Assembly (NCBI GenBank): GCA_021798855.1
Contig: JAJZBP010000117.1
Coordinates: forward strand, 1 to 6,459
Origin: Bacillota bacterium
Lineage (GTDB): Bacteria > Bacillota > Sulfobacillia > JAJZIM01 > JAJZBP01
Length of the DNA: 6,459 nucleotides
Direction of reading: 5' to 3'
Under the pieces are notes generated by a model. That model was not told where the DNA came from. It did not search any database and saw only the letters and a program-made list of their open reading frames with translations. The position numbers and the translations under genes are program-made. Positions 1 to 5,029 of this stretch are shown here, piece by piece (positions within the stretch are counted from its first letter, which is position 1; each line of letters begins with the position of its first letter).

Positions 1-208
1 CCGATGGCATGAGGGGAAGGTTCCCGGGTTCAAGGAACGGCTTGCCGTTCCTTCCTTGGAAATGGAGGGGTTCCGATTGCCGTTCTCAACCAACAGTGGG
101 CAACGACGCAGATGGGTTTTTTTCACCAGAGCCCCTGGATGGGGTGTTTAAATGTAAAGAATTTGTTGGTGGGCCGCGTCGATTTAAGTTTTCAAGGGGG
201 GAAGGTTA
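1..208 (+). promoter_or_regulatory. Structured 5' leader of the infC-rpmI-rplT operon (possible L20-type leader)
   Basis: This stretch contains no convincing gene. It holds a perfect 9-bp hairpin (32-40 paired with 45-53, CTTG loop) and a run of seven T at 117-123. Two mutually exclusive small hairpins lie at 126-138 (CCAG/CTGG) and 132-144 (CCCC/GGGG). A possible long-range 7-bp pairing joins ACCAACA (89-95) and TGTTGGT (164-170). In Bacillota this operon is commonly controlled by ribosomal protein L20 binding an untranslated leader and causing premature termination. Position and secondary structure fit that, but I could not match the L20 leader consensus in detail and see no clear promoter. 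The T-run lacks a strong stem immediately upstream. It could also be the tail of a longer leader that begins before the window. Confidence 0.35.
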
Positions 209-733
209 ATCAGCAAAGACCTGCGGATCAACGACGAGATCCGGGCCAGGGAAGTTCGCGTCATCGGGGCGGAAGGTGAGCAGCTGGGGATCTTTTCGGG
301 GCGTGAGGCCGTTCGCTTGGCCGGTGAGCGGGGGATGGATCTGGTGGAAGTCGCGCCGTTGGGCAAGCCGCCGGTTTGCCGGATCATGGATTACGGCAAA
401 TTCAAGTATGAGCAGAGCAAGCGGGAAAAGGAAACCAGGAAAAAACAGCGACTGGTCAACATCAAGGAAGTCAAGATGCGCCCCAACATCGAAGAACACG
501 ACTACAACGTCAAAAAGAAGAACGCCGAGCGTTTCCTGCGGGAGGGCGACAAGGTGCGAGCCACCATCATGTTCCGGGGACGGGAGATCGTCCACGCCGA
601 ACTGGGGCGGCAGGTGCTTGACCGTTTGGCCGACGAGGTCAAGGAAATCGCCGTGATGGAGCGTTCCCCCAAGGTTGAGGGGAAAAACATGGTGATGATC
701 CTGAATCCCAAGAGCGCCGGTTCGGTTCAATAA
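209..733 (+). CDS. infC: Translation initiation factor IF-3
   Basis: IF-3 binds the 30S subunit, prevents premature 50S joining and checks start-codon/initiator-tRNA pairing. The 174-aa product has the usual length. It opens with the family-typical SKDLRINDEIR, carries the IF3 signature RIMDYGKFKYEQ at residues 58-69, then a lysine-rich linker and the C-terminal domain (about 85-170). Homology runs right up to codon 2, yet no ATG, GTG or TTG lies in frame between the stop at 185-187 and codon 209. The only sensible start is ATC at 209-211, about 7 nt after the purine-rich AAGGGGGGAAGG (194-205). Rare AUU-type starts are known for infC and let IF-3 repress its own translation. A start at TTG 317 would remove 36 conserved residues. 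First gene of the operon; rpmI follows after 28 bp. Confidence 0.96.
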   Translation: MSKDLRINDEIRAREVRVIGAEGEQLGIFSGREAVRLAGERGMDLVEVAPLGKPPVCRIMDYGKFKYEQSKREKETRKKQRLVNIKEVKMRPNIEEHDYNVKKKNAERFLREGDKVRATIMFRGREIVHAELGRQVLDRLADEVKEIAVMERSPKVEGKNMVMILNPKSAGSVQ

Positions 734-761
734 AGAATTTTACGCAGGGGAGGCGGCAATT

Positions 762-959
762 TTGCCTAAAATGAAGAGCCACCGGGGCGCGGCCAAACGC
801 TTCAAGCTGACGGCCAAGGGCAAGGTGGTGTACAAGCGGGCGGGGCACAGCCACCTGCTGGAGGGGAAAAGCGCCAAACGCAAGCGGCCGGCGCGTCGGC
901 CGGGTCTTTTGGATCAGACGGATTTGGGTAGGATCGGACGTCTTTTGCCCTACGGTTAG
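762..959 (+). CDS. rpmI: 50S ribosomal protein L35
   Basis: L35 is a small, very basic protein of the large ribosomal subunit. The 65-aa product has the standard family length. It has the diagnostic N-terminus MPKMKSHRGAAKRF, a Lys/Arg-rich middle and the conserved LLPY end. Translation starts at TTG (762-764), eight nt after a strong Shine-Dalgarno AGGGGAGG (746-753). The internal ATG at 771 would cut off the conserved MPK and is rejected. The gene sits 28 bp after infC and upstream of rplT, the classic order, so it is co-transcribed with both. Confidence 0.96.
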   Translation: MPKMKSHRGAAKRFKLTAKGKVVYKRAGHSHLLEGKSAKRKRPARRPGLLDQTDLGRIGRLLPYG

Positions 960-1081
960 GTTCCGGGCTGTGGTCCGTCGGGGCTGAGGCCGGAAGGTTC
1001 GGTTGGGGAGGCCGCCGGGGCCGGAAGGCCGGGTGGCCCGTTCGTGGTTTGGGTTATGGAGTCAGAAGGAGGAAGCAGCGG

Positions 1082-1432
1082 TTGCGAATCAAAAAAGGGG
1101 TAACGGCGCACCGGCGCCACAAGAAGATCCTGCGGTTGGCCCGCGGGTATTGGGGGGCGCGGAGCAAACTGTTTCGCCCGGCCAACGAGGCGGTCATGCA
1201 CGCCCTCCATTATGCGCTGGTTCACCGGCGCAAGCGTAAGGGAGACATGCGCCGGCTTTGGATCACCAGGATCAATGCCGCTGCCCGACTGAACGGCCTT
1301 TCCTACAGTCAACTGATGGCCGGCCTCGTGCGGGCCGGTATCACTTTGAACCGGAAGATGCTGGCGGACATCGCGGCGCGCGACGGCAATGCCTTCAGCC
1401 AGTTGGCGGCCAAGGCCAGAGCCGCCCGCTGA
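1082..1432 (+). CDS. rplT: 50S ribosomal protein L20
   Basis: L20 binds 23S rRNA, is needed early in 50S assembly, and in many bacteria represses its own operon by binding the leader mRNA. The 116-aa product has family length and conserved blocks: KKGVTAHRRHKKILRLARG near the N-terminus, GARSKLFRPANEAV (about 25-38), RRLWITRINAAAR (about 57-69) and NGLSYSQL (71-78). The start chosen is TTG at 1082, nine nt after the excellent Shine-Dalgarno AAGGAGG (1066-1072); this gives MRIKKGVT, matching the family start. The frame is open further upstream to TTG 1049, but that extension would translate the ribosome-binding site and is not family-like. A 122-bp gap separates it from rpmI, long for this operon. 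An intrinsic terminator follows 20 bp after the stop. Confidence 0.96.
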   Translation: MRIKKGVTAHRRHKKILRLARGYWGARSKLFRPANEAVMHALHYALVHRRKRKGDMRRLWITRINAAARLNGLSYSQLMAGLVRAGITLNRKMLADIAARDGNAFSQLAAKARAAR

Positions 1433-1439
1433 CCACGCG

Positions 1440-2243
1440 ATGGCGAACGATAAAAAGACCCCGCGGGGGTCTTTTTCGTCTTTGGGGGCTTTGCAGCGTT
1501 TGGTCCGGCGCTTGGGACGCCGGAGGGAGCGGGAAGAGGCTGGCCTTTGTTTGGTCGAAGGACGCCGGGCGGTGGAGGAGGCCCTGACGGTGGCCAAGCT
1601 GGAAGCGGTACTGTATACCCCGGATTTCGCCGGCGAGCGCCCAGAGTTATTGGCGGCGGTTCCCGCCGGAGTGCCGATTCTCCAGACTTCCGCGAAGGAG
1701 TTAGCCGCTTTGTCCTGTACCGAGACTCCCCAAGGGATCATGGCCGTGGCCAGGATTCCCTCCTCGTCCTGGGAAACGGTTGCGGCGACCCGGCGAACGC
1801 TGGTGGCGCTGGACGGAATCCAGGACCCGGGCAACCTGGGGACGGTCATCCGGGCGGCGGCCGCCTTCGGCGCCGGAGTGGTCGTGTGCCCTGGAAGCGT
1901 GGACCCGTACAACCCGAAAGTGGTGCGGGCGACGGCCGGTTATCTTTTCCGGTTTCCGCCGGTTTTTCTGCCCCGGGGGGGCAAAGAGGGGATGGACCTT
2001 TTGCGTGGTGTCGGCTACCGGATCTTCGCCGCCGGTCCGCGGGGCGGGGTGGCCCTGCCGGAGGCCGACCTGACCGGACCGGTGGCCGTTTGGATCGGCA
2101 ACGAGGGGAAGGGGCTGTCCGAGGAGGCCGTGGCTGCCGCCGACCGTTCCCTGCGGATTCCCACGCCGGGGCCGGTTGAGTCCCTGAACGCCGGCGTGGC
2201 CGCCGCCGTCATCCTGTACGAGATCGCGCGCCGAGGGGGATGA
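1440..2243 (+). CDS. TrmH/SpoU-family (SPOUT) rRNA 2'-O-methyltransferase, YsgA/RlmP-like
   Basis: This enzyme is predicted to transfer a methyl group from S-adenosylmethionine to a ribose 2'-OH in 23S rRNA. The 267-aa protein has an N-terminal substrate-binding domain (about 18-110, with the family-typical GLCLVEGRRAVEEAL). The C-terminal SPOUT knot has all three motifs: QDPGNLGTVIR (128-138, with Asn132 and Arg138), IGNEGKGL (219-226) and IPTPGPVESLN (240-250). In B. subtilis the neighbour of pheS is ysgA, whose product (RlmP) is reported to modify the A-loop of 23S rRNA. Location therefore supports orthology, but RlmB-type paralogues share these motifs. The ATG at 1440 lies 7 nt after the rplT stop but has no clear Shine-Dalgarno, and its first codons span the rplT terminator. 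In-frame TTG codons at 1482, 1491 or 1500 are possible alternatives. The start is uncertain; the function is solid at family level. Confidence 0.93.
   Translation: MANDKKTPRGSFSSLGALQRLVRRLGRRREREEAGLCLVEGRRAVEEALTVAKLEAVLYTPDFAGERPELLAAVPAGVPILQTSAKELAALSCTETPQGIMAVARIPSSSWETVAATRRTLVALDGIQDPGNLGTVIRAAAAFGAGVVVCPGSVDPYNPKVVRATAGYLFRFPPVFLPRGGKEGMDLLRGVGYRIFAAGPRGGVALPEADLTGPVAVWIGNEGKGLSEEAVAAADRSLRIPTPGPVESLNAGVAAAVILYEIARRGG
1452..1476 (+). terminator. Intrinsic terminator of the infC-rpmI-rplT operon
   Basis: AAAAAGACCCC (1452-1462) is perfectly complementary to GGGGTCTTTTT (1466-1476) across a GCG loop. The 11-bp stem thus ends in a T-run, a textbook Rho-independent terminator 20 bp after the rplT stop. 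The A-run on the 5' side also makes it potentially bidirectional. It lies inside the 5' end of the downstream methyltransferase frame if that gene starts at ATG 1440. Confidence 0.9.
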
Positions 2244-2256
2244 AGGACGAGGAAGG

Positions 2257-2295
2257 AAAAGGCCGAGGCCGACCATGGGAGGGTCGGCCTCGGCC
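2257..2295 (-). terminator. Strong hairpin, likely terminator for the minus-strand island genes
   Basis: A perfect 14-bp stem pairs 2261-2274 with 2282-2295 around a 7-nt loop. Read on the minus strand the stem is followed by TTTTCCTTCC, so it best fits a terminator of transcripts entering from the lipoprotein gene about 94 bp away. On the + strand it sits 17 bp after the methyltransferase stop but has no T-run. It may still slow or end that transcript, which would make it a shared terminator for convergent genes. The rest of 2296-2388 is GC-rich and shows no gene. Confidence 0.6.
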
Positions 2296-2388
2296 GGGGC
2301 GGTGCCGCTCGGCGGCGGCCCGCGGGAGGGACGGGGGGGAGAACGCCACAGGAACGGCGGCGTTAAAAGGGCGAGGGCCGGATTATGC

Positions 2389-2655
2389 TTATTTGGCGCG
2401 GGCGGCTTTCAGTTGCCCTTTCACGTTCGACCAGGAGAGGCCGAGGTTGGTCGCCACCTGGGTCCACTTGACTCCTTTCGTTTTCAGGGCTCGGACCTCG
2501 GCGGTGGTTTTCCCCGAATCCTTGGCCAGGATGCCGACGATCAGTACCGGGTTGGCATGATGGTGGTGCCGGGCCGGGGACGCGGTTTTGCCGCATCCGG
2601 CCAAGGCGAGGAGGCCGAAGGCGCCCGCCGTCGCCAATACCAGAAGCTTTTTCAT
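2389..2655 (-). CDS. Small predicted lipoprotein with one SGKT/W-VA-LG repeat
   Basis: I do not recognise a named family. The 88-aa product has a clear lipoprotein signal peptide: MKK, a hydrophobic stretch, then the lipobox LAGC with Cys21 as the predicted lipidated residue. It should therefore be tethered to the outer face of the membrane. A short linker with four consecutive His (30-33) leads to one repeat unit (about 40-82), with SGKTT at 47-51, an ALKTKGVKW core (Trp64), VATNLGL and a basic end. About 26 of 40 residues match repeat 4 of the neighbouring larger protein, so the two are paralogous. The ATG is preceded by an AAAGGAGA ribosome-binding site at about 7 nt. It lies 74 bp downstream of the larger gene on the same strand and is probably co-transcribed. 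The function of the repeat is unknown; it looks HTH-like but the protein is exported. Confidence 0.85.
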   Translation of the reverse strand: MKKLLVLATAGAFGLLALAGCGKTASPARHHHHANPVLIVGILAKDSGKTTAEVRALKTKGVKWTQVATNLGLSWSNVKGQLKAARAK

Positions 2656-2679
2656 TTCAGGTCTCCTTTCGGACGCGGG

Positions 2680-2710
2680 AAAACCCGAAACTGCCCGGGT
2701 TCCGGGTTTT
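2680..2710 (-). terminator. Weak inverted repeat between the two minus-strand repeat-protein genes
   Basis: AAAACCCG (2680-2687) pairs with CGGGTTTT (2703-2710) around a 15-nt loop that contains further CCCGG/CCGGG complementarity. In both orientations a short run of four T ends the stem. It could act as a partial terminator or attenuator that lowers expression of the lipoprotein gene relative to the upstream gene, or as an mRNA-processing or stability hairpin. Four T is short for an efficient terminator. Confidence 0.35.
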
Positions 2711-2729
2711 CTCCGCTATTTGCCAGCGG

Positions 2730-3701
2730 CTAATTGATGCCCAGGGCGTGGGCCGCGTTCACCCAGGTCATGCCCTTGCCCTTCGCGGCCAACACCTGGG
2801 ACAGCGACTTGCCGCTTAATTTGGCCAAAAATGCCGCGGTGTCCCGGCTCCGCAGGCGAGCCGCCAACCGTCCCCGGACGCCGGCCCTGATTTCCTTGGC
2901 GACGGTGGTCCAGTTGAGGCCGAGATCGGAGGCCACCTGCGACCACTTGACCCCTTTCGTCTTCAGAGCCCGCACCTGGGTCGTGGTCTTGCCGGAAGCC
3001 TTGGCCATGACGCTGACCGCGACGTTCAGGCGGATTTTGCCGCGGAAGGCGGCCGCCCGTGCGGCGGCTTGGGCCTGCGCCAATTCGCTCTTCTGGATGC
3101 CGAGGCCGGTGGCCACCGCCGGGATGGTCTTGTCGGTCCGCAGGAGCGTCCGGAGTTCGGCCACGGTCTTGCCGGATTTCTTGGCGAGGAAGTGGAGCAG
3201 GAATTCCCGTTGCCTCTTGGCCGTGATTCTGACCCGCAGGGCCGCCTGGATCTGGGGCTGCAGGGTTTGCAGGTTCTGCCCGAGGCTCTGGGCGACGGTG
3301 GTCCAAGTCTTACCCTTCTTCAGGGCGCGGATCTCCGCCGTGGTCTTGCCCGTGGCCTTGGCGAGAACCTGGACGACGGCCGCTGCGCGCAGGGGAGCGC
3401 GGCGCAGGGAGCGCAGTTGTTTGGCGAAGGTTTGGACGTTGACTCCCAGGGCTTGGACGGTGGCCTTCCAGGTTTTGTCCTGCGTCTTCAGGGCCATCAC
3501 CTGTGTTGCCGTCTTCCCAGAGTCATGAGCCAGGATGGCGGCGATTCGCCCGCCATGGCCGGTGTTGGCCGACGTCTGGGCCGTGGTCGAGGTCCCGCCG
3601 GTCGTTGCCGAAGTGGGGGCGCTTTGGGCGAAGGCGACGCCAAAGATGGAGAGGGCCAAGGTCACTCCGAGTCCGGCGGTCAAAAGATGTTTGCCGCGCA
3701 A
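2730..3701 (-). CDS. Exported protein with five tandem SGKT/W-VA-LG repeats
   Basis: No named family is recognised. The 323-aa product starts at TTG 3701, eight nt after a perfect AAGGAGG (3710-3716 on the + strand). The open frame extends upstream to 3845, but that part is not protein-like. Residues 1-25 form a signal peptide ending AFA before Gln26. A Ser/Thr-rich linker follows (27-51), then five repeats whose SGKT-like motifs start at residues 61, 117, 176, 236 and 296, spaced 56 to 60 apart. Each unit reads roughly LAK.SGKT...V.ALK..G..W..VA..LG, and the aligned Trp are 78, 133, 253 and 313; repeat 3 has Ile193 there. Arg/Lys/Ala-rich helical linkers join the units, so the mature protein is strongly basic. 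The repeats recall GWG.IA..LG-type repeats seen in other exported Firmicutes proteins (from memory, untested). The short lipoprotein gene downstream carries a sixth copy. Confidence 0.85.
   Translation of the reverse strand: MRGKHLLTAGLGVTLALSIFGVAFAQSAPTSATTGGTSTTAQTSANTGHGGRIAAILAHDSGKTATQVMALKTQDKTWKATVQALGVNVQTFAKQLRSLRRAPLRAAAVVQVLAKATGKTTAEIRALKKGKTWTTVAQSLGQNLQTLQPQIQAALRVRITAKRQREFLLHFLAKKSGKTVAELRTLLRTDKTIPAVATGLGIQKSELAQAQAAARAAAFRGKIRLNVAVSVMAKASGKTTTQVRALKTKGVKWSQVASDLGLNWTTVAKEIRAGVRGRLAARLRSRDTAAFLAKLSGKSLSQVLAAKGKGMTWVNAAHALGIN
2733..3545 (-). repeat. Five tandem protein-level repeats of about 56-60 residues
   Basis: The units are encoded roughly at 3545-3390, 3377-3231, 3200-3051, 3023-2874 and 2837-2733, read on the minus strand. 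Each has SGKT/S, a Val/Ile-Ala-Leu-Lys segment, an aromatic Trp (Ile in unit 3) and a VA..LG turn. Unit 5 stops at the protein C-terminus just after LGIN. Divergence between units is large, apart from the close match of unit 4 to the single unit in the lipoprotein gene (encoded near 2410-2529). This points to old internal duplication plus one more recent copying event. Confidence 0.8.
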
Positions 3702-3755
3702 ATGTAAAACCTCCTTGGAACCTTGTTGTTCGGCTCGTGGAGAGTGTACCCTTCG

Positions 3756-3769
3756 CTTGTGCCCACAAG
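3756..3769. promoter_or_regulatory. 14-bp perfect palindrome upstream of the minus-strand genes (operator candidate)
   Basis: CTTGTG-CC-CACAAG is a perfect inverted repeat with 6-bp arms, centred about 60 bp upstream of the TTG start of the five-repeat gene. It would suit a dimeric regulator. The minus strand here also carries TTGTGG and TACACT elements, but their 14-nt spacing is too short for an ordinary sigma-A promoter, so no promoter is called for the minus-strand genes. Confidence 0.3.
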
Positions 3770-3836
3770 ATGACCTGGAAGTAAAATATATGTGAAATTC
3801 CCGGTTCGCCGGACGGTGGACAGTCCATTGCGGGCA

Positions 3837-3866
3837 TTGACGCAATTGAGAATATTGTGGTAATTT
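3837..3866 (+). promoter_or_regulatory. Sigma-A-type promoter of the propeller-like exported protein gene
   Basis: A -35 box TTGACG (3837-3842) and a -10 box TAATTT (3861-3866) are separated by 18 bp, with an extended -10 TG at 3858-3859. Transcription would start near 3873, about 54 nt before the ATG at 3927. An 11-bp palindrome TGGAC-A-GTCCA (3817-3827) lies just upstream of the -35 box and could be a regulator site. Confidence 0.6.
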
Positions 3867-3926
3867 TAAGCGGAAAAAGGAAATTTTGTAGCCTTATCTC
3901 CAACCCGAGCCACGGGAGGCGGTCTC

Positions 3927-4898
3927 ATGTTGCGACGGTGTTGGGCTTGGGCGACGGCGCTGGCCGTGGTCGTGGTTGCCGGCGGAACGGCCGGCATGAC
4001 GTTCGCGCCGGTGGCCGCTTCCGGCAACCGGCAGGAGGTTGCCCGCGGCGGCTTTGGGGATCCCGGCAATACGGACGTGTCCGTGTTGCTGCCGTTCGAC
4101 GGGCGGTTGTACGCGGCCACCATGCGGTCGGCGGGCGGCGGCGGCCGGGCGAACAAGGGAGAAGTCGGTAATAGCCAAATCTGCACCTCCTTCGGTTCCG
4201 GCGGGATGAGACCGGGTCCGGGCGGGGGACCGGGGCCTGGGCCGTGGGCCGGGATGGGGCCGGGTCCGGGAAGCGGTTCCGGCGGGGGTTTGGTTCCCAA
4301 CACCGGTCCCGCGCAACTGTGGCGATCCGCCACCGGCGATCCCGGCTCATGGGCACAGGTTCCGCTGAACCTGCCAAACTCCAGTCATGTGATTATCGGC
4401 GTGGCTTCGACGGATCTGGGGGGCGGCCACCTCTACCTGGGAACCCAGGATTTCGGCGCCAACGGTCCCGGGATCTACCGCTCCGGCGACGGCAGCAACT
4501 GGAGCCTGGTCAACGGTCCGGGGAGCGGGTGGCAGCCCGGTTCCAACGTGATGTTGAACGGGCCAACTGTCTACAACGGAATGCTTTACGCCGGAGTGTG
4601 GACGTCGACGGGTGCGCAGATCTGGCGCATGCCCTACGCCGGTACGACTTTCGAGAAGGTTTTCGACGCTTCCTCTATCGACCCGAATTCCCAGTTGACC
4701 CGGTTGTACCCTTGGAACGGCAAGCTTTACGCCGCGGTCATGATCAACCACCGGGCCGGTGTTTTCGCCTCGGCGACGGGCGACGCGGGCACCTGGCAAG
4801 AGAGCGGCGGACTCGGTGGCTCGGGCAGCGGCGTCATCGTTGATTTTGCCGCCTTCAATGTTTTCCTTCGGTTCCACCACGGCGCAGGTGAACGGTAA
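3927..4898 (+). CDS. Exported protein with beta-propeller-like repeats, C-terminus probably frameshifted
   Basis: The ATG follows GGGAGG (3914-3919) at 7 nt. Residues 1-32 form a signal peptide (Arg-Arg, a run of Val/Ala, AAS near the end). Four short motifs then recur: FDGRLYAAT (57-65), GGHLYLGT (166-173), YNGMLYAGV (216-224) and WNGKLYAAV (263-271). Each is followed by an LWRS.TGD..SW-type segment (129-142, 182-192, 231-242, 278-290). This alternation is typical of beta-propeller blades in the sialidase/Kelch-like style; no catalytic residues are recognisable. A Gly/Pro-rich low-complexity insert occupies about 91-128. The last 20 or so residues, after GSGSG, do not resemble the rest, while the next frame encodes a recognisable domain fragment (see the remnant at 4858). 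The annotated end may therefore reflect a frameshift. Function unknown; probably a cell-surface or secreted binding protein. Confidence 0.8.
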   Translation: MLRRCWAWATALAVVVVAGGTAGMTFAPVAASGNRQEVARGGFGDPGNTDVSVLLPFDGRLYAATMRSAGGGGRANKGEVGNSQICTSFGSGGMRPGPGGGPGPGPWAGMGPGPGSGSGGGLVPNTGPAQLWRSATGDPGSWAQVPLNLPNSSHVIIGVASTDLGGGHLYLGTQDFGANGPGIYRSGDGSNWSLVNGPGSGWQPGSNVMLNGPTVYNGMLYAGVWTSTGAQIWRMPYAGTTFEKVFDASSIDPNSQLTRLYPWNGKLYAAVMINHRAGVFASATGDAGTWQESGGLGGSGSGVIVDFAAFNVFLRFHHGAGER

Positions 4899-5025
4899 GG
4901 TGATCACGCTGGATGTGCCGGTGCAGATCGTCGGGGGGCGGCTTGTCAACGGCGGTTCCTTGTGCTATAATTCAGACGCGAGTGAGCCGGATGCGAAGCT
5001 CTCCCAAAGGGCGGAAAGGACGTGA
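4858..5025 (+). pseudogene. Remnant of a copper-amine-oxidase N-terminal-like domain in the next frame
   Basis: In frame +1 relative to the preceding gene, about 28 residues read FSFGSTTAQVNGKVITLDVP then VQIVGGRL. This matches the opening of the copper amine oxidase N-like surface domain (usual pattern: I/FxIGxxxxxVNGxxxxLDVPPxIxxGRTLVPLRF). The match stops at GGRL: the expected VPLRF and the remaining half or more of the domain are missing, replaced by unrelated sequence that contains the pheS promoter. The two frames overlap near 4850-4868, so a single-base indel there would fuse the fragment to the propeller-like protein. It has no good ribosome-binding site of its own and is unlikely to be an independent gene. 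Either a decayed 3' end or a sequencing indel would explain it. Confidence 0.6.
4943..4971 (+). promoter_or_regulatory. Near-consensus sigma-A promoter for the pheS leader
   Basis: TTGTCA (4943-4948) and a perfect TATAAT (4966-4971) are separated by exactly 17 bp, with an extended -10 TG at 4962/4964 (TGC directly before TATAAT). Transcription should begin near 4978. The T-box stem I begins about 140 nt later, a longer upstream segment than usual for T-box leaders. The promoter sits inside the domain remnant that follows the propeller-like gene. Confidence 0.85.
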
Positions 5026-5029
5026 CTTG

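Noticed and set aside
317..733. infC starting at TTG 317
   Set aside because: It would delete 36 residues of the conserved N-terminal domain, and there is no ribosome-binding site in front of it.
956..1912. A 318-codon open frame on the minus strand opposite rplT and the methyltransferase
   Set aside because: It lies opposite two well-supported conserved genes, has no recognisable motifs and low-complexity composition; long antisense frames are common in GC-rich DNA.
2734..3528. A 264-codon + strand frame opposite the five-repeat gene
   Set aside because: It is the complement of the repeats. It lacks a ribosome-binding site and a plausible N-terminus, whereas the minus-strand gene has a signal peptide and a perfect Shine-Dalgarno.
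2733..3545. CRISPR-like array
   Set aside because: The repetition is at protein level, divergent in DNA, about 170-180 nt per unit and within an open frame.
2244..4942. Mobile element carrying the island genes
   Set aside because: No transposase, integrase, terminal inverted repeats, target-site duplication or tRNA attachment site is visible.
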